A stretch of 64,000 bases of DNA from Myxococcales bacterium (GTDB lineage Bacteria; Myxococcota_A; Polyangia; Haliangiales; Haliangiaceae). Shown piece after piece: positions 1 through 9,000 of this stretch (within the stretch, counting starts at the first letter, position 1; each line of letters starts with the position of its first letter). The stretch is taken from NCBI GenBank assembly GCA_947483555.1, contig CANKMW010000010.1, positions 1 to 64,000 on the forward strand, given 5' to 3'. The notes under the pieces were generated by a model. The model saw only the letters and a program-made list of their open reading frames with translations, had not been told where the DNA came from and searched no databases. A program made the position numbers and the translations under genes.

Positions 1-342
1 ACCTCCACCCGCCCACGAACCCACACGATCCCGCCGTCCTCGTCGGTGTTATGCTCGCGCCACCGACCCAACCCACTCATGACAACCAGCGTCCGCCTCC
101 TTCGCCGCACTTGCGCATTTGAGCGGCAGGACGTTGGGAATTACGACAGCTACATGATGCGGGTCGCGAAGTTCTCCGCACTGGGCTTCGAGTTCCCAGA
201 TTTTCGCGTCCACGTGCATGACCTACCCGATGGCTTCGGCATCGACGGACTCCTCGGCCTGAGTTTCTTGCGTCACTTCGACTTCGAGGTGCGGCCTCTC
301 GTCGGCCAGCTACGCGTCGAGCGCGCTTCGCTCACCGCCTAG
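1..342 (+). CDS. Retropepsin-like aspartyl protease family protein, C-terminal part (5' end outside window)
   Basis: The reading frame is open from the first base, so the gene begins upstream of the window; the GTG at 46 is only the first internal start-like codon. The visible C-terminus has the pattern of the second half of gag-type aspartyl protease domains: a beta-rich stretch, 'HVHDLPDGFGIDGLLGLSFL', then 'HFDFEVRPLVGQLRVE'. The GLLGLSFL element is the hydrophobic glycine-rich segment that follows the flap region in these families. The catalytic D-T/S-G motif would lie in the missing N-terminal part, so activity cannot be judged. Family assignment is from pattern recognition and is moderately sure. 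Confidence 0.6.
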   Translation, partial: TSTRPRTHTIPPSSSVLCSRHRPNPLMTTSVRLLRRTCAFERQDVGNYDSYMMRVAKFSALGFEFPDFRVHVHDLPDGFGIDGLLGLSFLRHFDFEVRPLVGQLRVERASLTA

Positions 343-391
343 ACTGACGTCGCCGTCGCGCCGATCGGTTCGGAGCTCCCAGGCGGCAAGA

Positions 392-878
392 TCAGAAGCG
401 CAGCGCAACGCCTGCAACGGTTCCGATACCGGCTCCCTGAACGGGCGGAGCGACGTACAGATGAATCGCGGAGCGCGGGGCGCCGTCCGTGATTCCTGCC
501 TTCAAGCGGGTCTCGCGGAGCCTCTGTTGTGACGCGTGGGTCCGGTGACGGAGTCCGCGACCTCCCATACCCGGAGCCCGAGGTAACTGCCCCAGCCGAC
601 GATCGCCATTGCACTCACGAGGTCTTGATCGAGGTCGGACTCGCCCGCCGCGGCGGTCATCAGCCCGAAGGCCGCGAGTTCGCCGAGCGTGAAGATCCAA
701 CCGCGCTCCCTCCATCGCCGCTGGATCAGGTGCCCCAGGCCGATACCGGGAATCACGGCGATGGGGTGAGCACGACCGGTGCACTCGGCGTGAACGCGCC
801 GGGCTGCGCGGCGGCGGAGGACGCCACAACGGCCGCCGTGACCAGCGACCCAACAGCGGAGGAAACGAAACGCTTCAC
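392..878 (-). pseudogene. Broken gene for a small secreted/membrane protein, two frameshifts
   Basis: Three minus-strand reading frames carry consecutive parts of one apparent protein. From GTG 878 there is a signal peptide (VKRF, hydrophobic core, then SSAAAQPG) that ends at a TGA at 753-755. A second frame (to 502) reads IPGIGLGHLIQRRW, then GWIFTLGELAAFGL and LGLRVWEVADSVTGP, a membrane pattern. A third frame supplies the end, RLKAGITDGAPRS then a stretch ending in VALRF, with a terminal Phe like an outer-membrane protein. Both joins (about 755-765 at a CCCC run and about 525-530) are repaired by restoring a single base, giving about 162 residues. Either the gene is decaying or the assembly has two indels. 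Function unknown. Confidence 0.6.
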
Positions 879-879
879 G

Positions 880-1191
880 TCACAGGTTCGACTGCGTACC
901 GGAATGCCACAGCATGCAGGCGTGGCCGACTTCATGAGCCAGCGTGCTCACCGTGAGTCTCACGCCATCGACATCCAACAGCGCGTAGTCGACCAGCGGC
1001 CCCCCAGGGTCATCGGCGTTCTCGGCGAACGGCTTCGTGCCGGCCGCGTCCTCGTACACGTTGCGGCTCACCTGGAGGGGTCGAAAGAGCCGATTCGACC
1101 CGTGGTAGGTTGCTGGAATGGTCCGTCTGGTGTGTGTCGAGGGGGGCAGCAGCAAGTTCTGGGAGGGCGCCGTGGAGGGCGATGTCTTCAC
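880..1191 (-). pseudogene. Remnant of a zinc metalloprotease with HEVGH motif
   Basis: The last 60 or so residues read like a metzincin-type catalytic core: LTVSTLAHEVGHACMLWH, an HExxH signature followed by a further His, then SGTQSNL and a stop. In metzincins a Met-turn follows at about this point. Here the TGA at 880-882 cuts the frame right after NL, and one extra A would read NLM. The N-terminal part is not recognisable and overlaps the start of the divergent WGR gene at 1118, so only a fragment is left; the real homology probably spans about 880-1095. It directly precedes the broken gene at 392-878 (stop and next GTG are 1 nt apart), suggesting a former operon. Inference from motifs only. 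Confidence 0.45.
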
Positions 1192-3277
1192 GGTGCGCTT
1201 CGGGAAGCTCGGGACCGCCGGTCAGACGCAGACGAAGAAGTTTGCGTCGGCGGCGGCGGCCGAGAAGGCGCTCGCCAAGAAGGCGGCGGAGAAGCGCGCC
1301 AAGGGGTACGCCGAAGAGGCCGGTGCGAAGGCCGCCGCGAAGGCCGGTCCGGCGACCGCCCCACCCGCGAAGCGGCCGACCAAGAAGGCTGCCGCAGCTG
1401 CGAGCTGGTTTCCGTTTCTCTTCTATGGCGCGCGGGCCGGTGACTATTCGGACGGCTTCAGCTACGAGCTGCGCTTTCAGAAGACGCTCGACAAGAAGAC
1501 GCGGACCGCGCTCGCCGTCGCGTTCGAAGCCGCGCTCGCCGAACGGGGCGGGACCTGGGACGCCAGCTGGAAGTGGTCGGGACCGTGGGCGCTCGTGGAG
1601 TTCGGCGACTGTGACCCGACCCCGCTGCTGAAAGACCTCGAGGTCGTGATCGAGGCCGTTCACGGCGTGGCGCCGCTCGATCAGGCCATCTTCATCGAAG
1701 CCGAGGCGACCAGCGCCGAGGACGCCTGGACCGCATGGTCGCTGGCGCAGCGCGCCGCGCCAGCGGCCGGGCCTACCTCGGGCACCACCTCGCCGCTGTA
1801 CGAGCGCGACGACGATCCGGAGCTCCCACGCTACGCGGCGGACGCCGCGTTCGACCAGGCTCAGATCGCAGACAGCCGGGCGCGGGTGGCGGCGGCAGCC
1901 AAGCGCGAGGGCGAGGTCCGTGACGCCGCGCTGGCCCTGGTCCCGTGCGATCGCAGCAAGCTGCCTGCCGTGCGGATCCCCGAGGTGCTCGCGCCGTATC
2001 TCGAAGACAGCGGCTTCCCGAAGCCGGTGCCCCAGGTGCCCCGTCCGCGCCGGGCCGCCGCGCTTGCCGACGGCACGGGGATCCTGGTGGTGGACGAGAA
2101 GGCGCTCTTTCGCGTGTCGGCCAAGGGCACCGAGCGGCTGTGGCAGGCGACCGCGGGAGACAACTTCAGCGTGGCGGGGCTCCCCGATGGTCTGGCAGCG
2201 GTGCTCGGCCGCGAGGGTCTCGTGCTCCTCGACACGGCGCACCCGAAGAAACCCATTCACACGCTGCCCGTCGGCGGTTATCACATCCATGCCGTGCTCG
2301 GCGGACGGCTCCTGGTCGTGCTCCTCGACGGCGTGGTCGCGGTCGTCGCGGTCATCGAGCGCCGGCTGACGCTGCTCGGCCGCCTCAAGCTCAAGGCCAA
2401 GGTCCGACTGATGGAGCTGCGCGAGGGCGACGGGATCTTCCTGCCCAGTGGCAATTCGGACACGTGCTACGAGCTGGTCGGCGCCGAGGCCGCGTGGCAC
2501 GGCGTCGCCGGCCACTCGAGCGGGCAGCGGGCTGCGACCATCGAGCTGGCCTCCGTTCCCAAGCTCCCCAGGCCGGTCGCGGCGCCGAAAGCCAAGACCG
2601 CGCTGCTCGGACTCACCAGGCGCCCGGGGTCGACGGTCGGACCCGGCGGTCGCGTGGTCGGGCTCGGCCTCGACCAGCTCGGAGTCACCGAGAACATCGG
2701 GTGGATCGACGACGCCGGCAAGCCGCAGCGCTGGAACATCACTGGCTGGTACCGCGGCTTCGGGGTGTCACCCGACGGCGCCACGATGGTGGCGGCGACC
2801 TGGGAAAAGGCCTTCGTGCGGCGGCTCGCGGATGGCACTCGCGCGCCCGAGGTGATCTGGGACTCGGCCCAGCACGGCGCCGAGTCCATCGTCGGCGTGG
2901 CCTGGGCGGCGGGCGACCGGGTGGCGGTGCTCGACGAGGTCGGCCTTCACCTGATCGACCGCAAGGGCAAGCTGGTGGCGAAGCACGAGCTCGCAGCCGG
3001 CGAGAAGCCGACGTATGGCAGCATCACCGGGCGCTGCGCCTCGTGCCACGACGGCCGCGTGATCGTCGCGCTGTCCTGGCAAGCGCCCCACGTGAACGTG
3101 TTCGGGGTGTTCGCCGACCGCGTCGCACCGCTGGCGAGCTTCGAGGTACCGGTCGCCCTCGCGACGGTCTACGACGTTGGCGGACGCATCGTCCTGGCCG
3201 GCGCACGGGGCGAAGGATTCGAACTCCAGAACACACTCCGCGCCTGGGAGGCGGGAGCCGGTCGGGCGTCCGTGTAG
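1118..3277 (+). CDS. WGR-domain protein with C-terminal beta-propeller-like region
   Basis: This encodes 719 residues. Residues 1-75 form a WGR domain: an early beta strand, FTVRFGKLGTAGQTQTKKF and the helix rich in Ala/Lys (AEKALAKKAAEKRAKGY), as found in PARPs, MolR-like and other bacterial proteins, where WGR binds nucleic acid ends. A Lys/Ala/Pro linker follows to about residue 95, then an unassigned alpha/beta region, and from about residue 300 repeated beta-rich units (LADGTGILVVDEK, LPDGLAAVLGREGLVLLD) that look like propeller blades. No signal peptide is seen, so it is probably cytosolic. No ADP-ribosyltransferase motif is visible. Its partner and role are unknown; the next gene is convergent. 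Confidence 0.65.
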   Translation: MVRLVCVEGGSSKFWEGAVEGDVFTVRFGKLGTAGQTQTKKFASAAAAEKALAKKAAEKRAKGYAEEAGAKAAAKAGPATAPPAKRPTKKAAAAASWFPFLFYGARAGDYSDGFSYELRFQKTLDKKTRTALAVAFEAALAERGGTWDASWKWSGPWALVEFGDCDPTPLLKDLEVVIEAVHGVAPLDQAIFIEAEATSAEDAWTAWSLAQRAAPAAGPTSGTTSPLYERDDDPELPRYAADAAFDQAQIADSRARVAAAAKREGEVRDAALALVPCDRSKLPAVRIPEVLAPYLEDSGFPKPVPQVPRPRRAAALADGTGILVVDEKALFRVSAKGTERLWQATAGDNFSVAGLPDGLAAVLGREGLVLLDTAHPKKPIHTLPVGGYHIHAVLGGRLLVVLLDGVVAVVAVIERRLTLLGRLKLKAKVRLMELREGDGIFLPSGNSDTCYELVGAEAAWHGVAGHSSGQRAATIELASVPKLPRPVAAPKAKTALLGLTRRPGSTVGPGGRVVGLGLDQLGVTENIGWIDDAGKPQRWNITGWYRGFGVSPDGATMVAATWEKAFVRRLADGTRAPEVIWDSAQHGAESIVGVAWAAGDRVAVLDEVGLHLIDRKGKLVAKHELAAGEKPTYGSITGRCASCHDGRVIVALSWQAPHVNVFGVFADRVAPLASFEVPVALATVYDVGGRIVLAGARGEGFELQNTLRAWEAGAGRASV

Positions 3278-3340
3278 GCTGCTGTCCGTGTGGACAGGGG
3301 GGCACGCTCGCCGGCGCCCCATCGAGCACGTCGCTTCGAC

Positions 3341-4291
3341 TTACCGCCGCACCACCCGCGCGCGCCGGCGACCCACGCCGATCGCCAGGGCAAGACCGAC
3401 CAGGAGCAGTCCCGTCCTCTGGCCTCCGGTGCCGTTGCTGTTGCAGCCTCCGGACACCGGATCGTCGCGGCCCGGGTCGCTGCCCGGATCGGTCCCCGGT
3501 TCGTCGGCCACACCGTCGTCGGGCAGCGGCGCGGTCAGCGCGGTGTGCATGACGAGGTAGATGGAAGGATCGTAGAAGGTCTGGAAGTGGCCGACGAAGC
3601 CGTCGCACAGGCCGATGTTGGTCGCGCCCGGGATGATCGACGTGGTGTACGGCTGGATGTACTCGTCGGTGCACGTGTAGATCGATGTGACCGGCACGTT
3701 GTCGGGCAGCGGCACGCCGTTGACCGCCTCGAGGAACGCGCTGCCCGGGGTGAGATCGTCGAGCGCCGGCCAGCCCACCAGGTCGTACGCGAGCGCGGCC
3801 TTGGGGAGGCCGTGCTGCGGCGACACGAACGTCACCAGGCGCGAGACCTTGGCGTCGCCGCCCAGCGACTGGATGTAGTGGCGGGCGATGAGCCCACCCG
3901 TGCACTCGGCGAGGATGTCGATCTTGTCCTGACCGGTGTCGGCGAGGACGCGGTCGACGACGTCGGCCAGATCCTCGGAGGCCTGGAACAGGTCCCCGCT
4001 GAGCAACTCGGGCGGCTCGTACATCACCGGCACGAAGCCGTCGCGCTCGAGCCGGGCGACGATCGGATCGAACCACCTGGCCTGGATGGTCACGCCGGTG
4101 ATGAGCAACACCGCGCGCGGCTCCTCGAGCGGCGCCGGACCGGGCTCGAGCGGCCCGACCTCGAGCTCGCGCTCGTACTTGTCGAGGAAGACCTCGCTCC
4201 AGTAGAAGGGCGACGTGATGTCGCCGGGCGGCAGCTCGGGGCAGCCGGCGAGCAGGGTCGCGGCCAGGAACACGGACAGGCTGCGCGTCAT
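3341..4291 (-). CDS. Alpha/beta-hydrolase (lipase-like) lipoprotein with Cys at the nucleophile position and MYXO-CTERM-like tail
   Basis: The 316-residue product starts MTRSLSVFLAATLLAGC, a lipobox with Cys17. The core VLLITGVTIQARWFDPIVARL and the strand-elbow-helix segment DILAECTGGLIARHYI match extracellular lipases/PHA depolymerases, but the elbow Gly-His-Ser-X-Gly reads A-E-C-T-G, putting Cys130 where the Ser nucleophile belongs. A late His (YLVMHTAL) could be the catalytic His. The C-terminus is an Asp/Pro/Gly linker, GGCNSNGTGG, a hydrophobic helix and an Arg-rich end, as in MYXO-CTERM anchors. Its ATG overlaps the stop of the upstream lipoprotein gene (ATGA), so the two are co-transcribed and probably under the divergent TetR regulator. 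Hydrolase fold is likely; substrate unknown. Confidence 0.7.
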   Translation of the reverse strand: MTRSLSVFLAATLLAGCPELPPGDITSPFYWSEVFLDKYERELEVGPLEPGPAPLEEPRAVLLITGVTIQARWFDPIVARLERDGFVPVMYEPPELLSGDLFQASEDLADVVDRVLADTGQDKIDILAECTGGLIARHYIQSLGGDAKVSRLVTFVSPQHGLPKAALAYDLVGWPALDDLTPGSAFLEAVNGVPLPDNVPVTSIYTCTDEYIQPYTTSIIPGATNIGLCDGFVGHFQTFYDPSIYLVMHTALTAPLPDDGVADEPGTDPGSDPGRDDPVSGGCNSNGTGGQRTGLLLVGLALAIGVGRRRARVVRR

Positions 4292-4920
4292 CGGATCTCT
4301 CCTTCGGTGGTGACCAGGGACAGGGACAGGTCGCTGACGGTGACGTCGCCGAGCTCCCACACCGGCCCCGCCACGGTGCTGCCGACGCTGGCGACCGCGC
4401 CGCCGGCGAGCTCGTCGCCCAGCGCGACGTTCAGATCGAGGACGGCGCCGGCGATGCGCTGGGTGGCGAGCGGGATCGCATCGCCGTCGCGCGTGCGCAG
4501 GTTCCAGTCGAGCAGCAGCTCGGCCGAGGCCGTACCGCTCACCTGGGCGCGATCGTCGCTCCACGCGGCGATCGCGGCGGCGCGGGTGCCGAGGCGGAGG
4601 CGCAGGTCGGTCAGGTGCAGCACCTGCGTGGTGCCGGCGTAGGGCTTGACCACGTCGACATCGCCCAGGCGCATGTCGAACTCCTCGAGCAGCAGGTGCG
4701 CGCCGAGGGTGCGGACCACGATCGTGCCGCCGTCGATCGGCGGCTCGACCGCCGGCATCGTGTCGCCGTCGCGGTGAGCGCTGAGGTGCAGGTCGCCGGT
4801 CTGGAGGACCGCGAGCACCCGGCGCGTCGCCAGCGGCCCGCCGGCCTCGTCGGCGGGCTCGACCGCGCACGCGGCCAGGGTCAGGGTGAGACCGAAAACA
4901 ATTCTTGATTGAACGTTCAT
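4288..4920 (-). CDS. Lipoprotein of unknown function, first gene of lipase operon
   Basis: I chose the ATG at 4920 because MNVQSRIVFGLTLTLAACAVE is a clean lipoprotein signal with lipobox LAAC (Cys16); a start at 4941 would add a non-hydrophobic leader. The remaining ~195 residues are mostly beta-strand-like (GTIVVRTLGAHLLLEEFDMRLGDVDV, RIAGAVLDLNVAL in shorter pieces) without a motif I recognise. The gene overlaps the hydrolase gene by 4 nt and they probably act together at the outer membrane. The 5' end lies in an unusually AT-rich region, and an operator-like site covers its start codon, so repression by the divergent TetR regulator is likely. Confidence 0.6.
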   Translation of the reverse strand: MNVQSRIVFGLTLTLAACAVEPADEAGGPLATRRVLAVLQTGDLHLSAHRDGDTMPAVEPPIDGGTIVVRTLGAHLLLEEFDMRLGDVDVVKPYAGTTQVLHLTDLRLRLGTRAAAIAAWSDDRAQVSGTASAELLLDWNLRTRDGDAIPLATQRIAGAVLDLNVALGDELAGGAVASVGSTVAGPVWELGDVTVSDLSLSLVTTEGEIR

Positions 4921-4923
4921 TCG
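4910..4923. promoter_or_regulatory. Operator-like site A for the TetR regulator
   Basis: TGAACGTTCATTCG contains the palindrome TGAA-CG-TTCA and overlaps the start codon of the lipoprotein gene (4918-4920). It matches site B at 5010-5023 at 12 of 14 positions. The position suggests the TetR-family protein shuts the lipase operon; this is inference from repeat and location. Confidence 0.5.
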
Positions 4924-4987
4924 TTTTTCTCCTGAAGCCACTTATCTCCAGATAGACCCATGATGTCAACGATCTTTATTGAACCAG

Positions 4988-5016
4988 TTGACAGGGTACC
5001 GTAATTATATGAATAT
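4988..5016 (+). promoter_or_regulatory. Candidate promoter of the TetR gene
   Basis: A consensus -35 hexamer TTGACA (4988-4993) lies 17 bp from GAATAT (5011-5016), a weak -10 that is part of operator-like site B. With the ATG at 5032 the transcript would be nearly leaderless, in keeping with the lack of a Shine-Dalgarno before it. Overlap with site B predicts autoregulation. Confidence 0.4.
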
Positions 5017-5023
5017 TCATTCG
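5010..5023. promoter_or_regulatory. Operator-like site B for the TetR regulator
   Basis: TGAATATTCATTCG is a second copy of the site A motif, palindromic core TGAA-TA-TTCA, placed 9 bp before the TetR start codon and overlapping its likely -10. Twin copies in a divergent intergenic region are typical of local TetR-family regulation. Confidence 0.5.
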
Positions 5024-5031
5024 GTCAACCG

Positions 5032-5628
5032 ATGGCACGCCGACCGTCCCCCCAGACCTGGAGCAAGCAGGAAGCCATCCTGACCGCGGCCCTGCGCCTC
5101 TTCGTGGAGCGCGGCTTCCACGGCACCGCGGTCCCCGAGATCGCGGACGCGGCCGGCGTCGCCGCCGGCACCATCTATCACTACTTCGAGAGCAAGACCG
5201 CGCTGGTCAACGCGCTCTATCGGCACTGGAAGCAGACCGTCACGCGCGAGATCCACGCCGCGGTCCCGGCCACCGCGCCGCCGCGCCAGCAGTTCACCGC
5301 GATCTGGCGCGCGATGTCGGCGTTCGCGACCGCCAACCCCGAAGCCTTCGCGTTTCTGGAGCTCCACCACCACGACTCGTACCTCGACGACGAGAGCCGC
5401 AAGCTCGACAGCAGCCTGCGCGACTTCGGCGCCGCGTTCGTGAAGAACGCCCAGCACGCCGGCGCGGTGAAGCCGATGGATCCGCGCCTGCTCATGGAGC
5501 TGGTGTTCGGCGCCTTCATCGGCGTCCTGCGGGCGCGCTGGGAGCGGCGCGCGTTCGTCGACGACGACGCGCTGGTCAAGGCCGAGGCCGCGACCTGGGA
5601 CGCGATCGCCGTGCGCCCCGCCGGGTGA
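5032..5628 (+). CDS. TetR/AcrR-family transcriptional repressor
   Basis: The 198-residue protein has the classical N-terminal TetR DNA-binding domain: AILTAALRLFVERGFHGTAV, the helix-turn-helix EIADAAGVAAGTIYHYFESK, then a variable ligand-binding domain from about residue 60 to 190. Length is typical of the family. It is divergent from the lipoprotein/hydrolase operon, with two near-identical palindromic sites between them, so it most likely represses both itself and that operon and is released by a small molecule, perhaps a lipid or substrate of the hydrolase (inference). The inducer cannot be read from the sequence. Confidence 0.9.
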   Translation: MARRPSPQTWSKQEAILTAALRLFVERGFHGTAVPEIADAAGVAAGTIYHYFESKTALVNALYRHWKQTVTREIHAAVPATAPPRQQFTAIWRAMSAFATANPEAFAFLELHHHDSYLDDESRKLDSSLRDFGAAFVKNAQHAGAVKPMDPRLLMELVFGAFIGVLRARWERRAFVDDDALVKAEAATWDAIAVRPAG

Positions 5629-5720
5629 ACAGCGATCAGCGCGCGATCAGCGCCGTCGGACGCAGGATCTCGGCGCAGTCCCCACGTCGGCGTCGACGCC
5701 GATCGCCACCGGGCCCCGGA

Positions 5721-6026
5721 CTAGCCTCCCCACGGCGCGGACGACGAGACCTCGAAGATCGTGGCCTCGGGAGCGGCGGCGACGACGTGCTCGAGCAACG
5801 CGATCGTCCGCTGGACCTCGGGCAACGCCTCCTGCCGCTCGAGCGCGGCGCGATCGGCGAAGACCTCGGTGGCGATGAACGAGTTGGGATCGGCGATATC
5901 GAGGCCGATATCGAAGCTGACGACGCCTGGCAGCGGTCGGCTGGCGGCGACGACCTCGCGGAATGCGGCCATGGCGTGTTCGGCCTGTTCGGGCTGACAG
6001 CGGACCTTGAAGCGGACGACGATCAT
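5721..6026 (-). CDS. Antibiotic biosynthesis monooxygenase (ABM) domain protein
   Basis: This is a 101-residue single-domain protein. MIVVRFKVRCQPEQAEHAM, the loop PGVVSFDIGLDI, then FIATEVFADRAALERQEAL and a C-terminal helix/strand follow the ferredoxin-like ABM/dimeric alpha-beta barrel layout. Members are small homodimers acting as quinol or polyketide monooxygenases, or with no known activity. It stands alone between the convergent TetR gene and the large ATPase gene on the same strand (about 60 nt away), so it may be the last gene of a unit with that ATPase. Fold is clear, reaction is not. Confidence 0.8.
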   Translation of the reverse strand: MIVVRFKVRCQPEQAEHAMAAFREVVAASRPLPGVVSFDIGLDIADPNSFIATEVFADRAALERQEALPEVQRTIALLEHVVAAAPEATIFEVSSSAPWGG

Positions 6027-6086
6027 GATCTGGTTGCCTCCTCCAACCTCGGCGTGACTTTCGGCGGAACGAATGTTCCGGACCGG

Positions 6087-9000
6087 TCACGGCCGGAACG
6101 AGCAGTAGGTACCCGTGCGCACCGCCGTCGCCAGGTAGCTGCCGAGCGCTGGCGCCACCTCGGCGATCCGCGCCACCGCGTCCTTGAGGCGGCGCTGCAC
6201 GTTGACGCGCGCGCGCTCGGTCGCCGAGCGGGCGTGCCGGGCGCGGCCGCCGAGCCCGACGGCGCGGAACAGCTCCAGCTCGAGCAGCTCCTGCTCGGCC
6301 CTCAGCGTCGTCACCCGCCCGAGATCGGCGCGCCGCTCGGCGTCGTCGAGCTGCTCGGAGAGATCGGCCAGGCGCCGCCGGTACGCTTCCCGGGCGCCTC
6401 GATCGAGGACCTCGCCGGCGCTCGACTCGCGGACGGCCACGCCTTCGTCGCTCGCCAGCACCAGGACGTGGATCTCCTGGCGCGGGCATTCGATCAGGCG
6501 GGCCAGCAACCGCAGGCCGCGACTGTCGCGCACCACGACGTCCTTGCCATCGTGCTCGATGCACCACACGTCTCCCTGGAGCACCATCCGTAGCGTCGGC
6601 GCCGCCGTGACCGCCACCGTGGGCCACGCCGGCGGCGGACCCGCCGGTGCCAGCTCGCTGGCGCGGCGTGCCAGTCCCTCCATGCCGAGCTCTCGTGCCA
6701 GCACGGCCACCTCGGCCAGCAGCGCATGCGCCTCGCCTGCGCGCCCGGCGGCGAGCAGCACGGCGGCGAGGTCGAAGCGCAGCTGGGCGACCCACAGGCG
6801 GTGACCGCGCGCTCTGGCTTCGGCGGCGGCCCGGCGCAGGGCCTGCTCGCCGGCCACGACGTCGCCGAGGCTGGCATCGAGCAGTCCGAGCAGCCGCAAG
6901 GTCGGGCCCTCGTAGGTCAGGGCGACGTGGCTCACGACGATCGATCGATCGGCGCCGGCCGCGAAGAAGGCACGGGCCCGCCGCCGTTGCTCCTCGTTGC
7001 CGGCCAGCGCGTAGGCCTCCGCCAGCCAGGCGTGGAAGCCGCGCCGCCACAGCGCCTCGTCTCGGCCGCCGAGCTGCTCGAGCTCCACCGCCACGGCGGC
7101 ACGGTCCATCATGCGCGCCAGGCACCCGAGGCGGAACGAGATCACGACCAGGTCGCTGCGCCAGACCCCTTGCATCGCGTGCTCGTACGCACGCAGCGCG
7201 GCGAACGTCTCGTCGTCGTGATGCAGCAGGCGCGCGCGCCGCAGCCGATGCGCGGCGAGCGACAGCCCGAGCGCGGGGTCGTCGGTCAGGCCGACGAGCT
7301 CCGCCGCTTCGGTGACGTAGCGCTCCGATTCGAGGGCGCGCCCGAACATCAGCGCGCGCATCGACGCGAACAGGAGGGGGCGCCATCGATGGCGGGCGTG
7401 TCCGGCCGCGCTCGAGATCTCGAGCATCTGTTCGACGTCGTCGTCGAACGCCGCGAAGTCGCCGCCCTCGACGCGATCGACGGCCAGGCGCGCGTGGGCG
7501 CGGAGCGCCTTGGTGACGTCGCCGGTGCGCCGCGAACGGTCGAGCAGCTCGCGCGACACGGCGAGCCGCTCATCGAGCGGCGCGACGTCGACCATCGCGG
7601 CGCCCGCGAAGTACAGCACGTCGCGCACGACCTGCTCGTCGGCCACCAGCCGCGCCGCGGCGATCGCCGCCCGGGCCAGCTCGACCGCCACCATCTCGTC
7701 GGGCGCCGGCTGCCGGGCCGCGGCGAGGCGGGCTTGCAGGCGGCAGCGAAGCCCGGCCTGGTCGGGCGGCAAGCCCGCCAGCGCTTCCTCGAGGACGGCG
7801 ACCAGCGCGCCGTCGACGATGCCAGGTTGGAGCTCCTCGCCGCGCGTCCACGCGGCCCGACCGAGCAGCACCGCGTCGTTGGTCGCACGCGCGTGCCCGG
7901 CGACGTCGTCACAGATCCGCCGCGCCTCACCATGGCGCCCCGCTTCACGCGCGATCCGCACCAGGTCGAGTCGCTCGTCGGGCGAGGCCAGCGGCAGCAG
8001 GCCGGCGCGGCGCGCCTGGTCGATCCGGTCGTGCATCGCGTACGCCCGGTCGAAGGCGCCGTGGGCGTCGAGCCACGCGGCGGCTCGCCGTGCCAGCGCG
8101 AGCACGCGAGCCGCATCGGCGGGCGAGGCCGCGGCGAGGGCGTGTCGCGCCTGCTCGACCAGCAACTCGGGGGCGTCTCCCTCGGCGGCGAGCGCCTGCT
8201 CGGCCCGAGCATGCAGCGCGACGCGCGTCTCGGCGCTGGCGGCGTCCTCCAGGGCGTCGCGGACCAGGACGTGGCGGAACGCGAAGCGCCCGGGCTCGAG
8301 CTCGTCGACGAGACCGGCGCGCAGCGCCGGCAACAGCCCGTCGGCGATGCGGGCGGGAGCGGTGCCCAGCATGCGGGCTACCCGGGCAGCGGTGAGCTCG
8401 CGACCGACCACGGCAGCGGCGGTGAGGATCTCCCGGCACGGCGCCGGCAGCAGCGCGACGCGCTCGAGGATGGCCTGGCGCACGGTCGCCGGGAGCTCCA
8501 CGCGGTCGGCGCTCATGGCACGCGCGCACTCGGTGACGAACAGCGGGTTGCCACCCGTCACGAGCGCGAGTCGGTCGATGATGGTCGCGGCGAGCGGCCG
8601 GCCAGCGCACTGCGTCGCGACCGCCGCGACCTCGTCGCGCGCCAGTGGGCCCAGCCGCAGCTCGAGGCCGTCATTCGCCATGCGGGCGATCCGCTGCATC
8701 GCCTCCTCGCCGAGGCGAGGATCGTGGCTGCGCACGGTGACCGCGACCAGCGCGGGTAGCGCGCGGAGGGGCCGGGCGAGGAAGGCGAGCAGGTCGAGCG
8801 TCTGCAGGTCGGCGACGTGCAGGTCCTCGACGATCCAGACCGCGGGCTTGACCATCGTCGCCGACGCCAGCGCCGCGAGCACGATCTCCCAGACCGCGAA
8901 GGGAGGCCGCCCTTCGACCTCGACGCCGAGCGAGCGCAGACACGGCCACAGCGGGAAGTACGGCGGCGCCTCGGACAGCTCCCAGGCGCGGCCGCAGACC

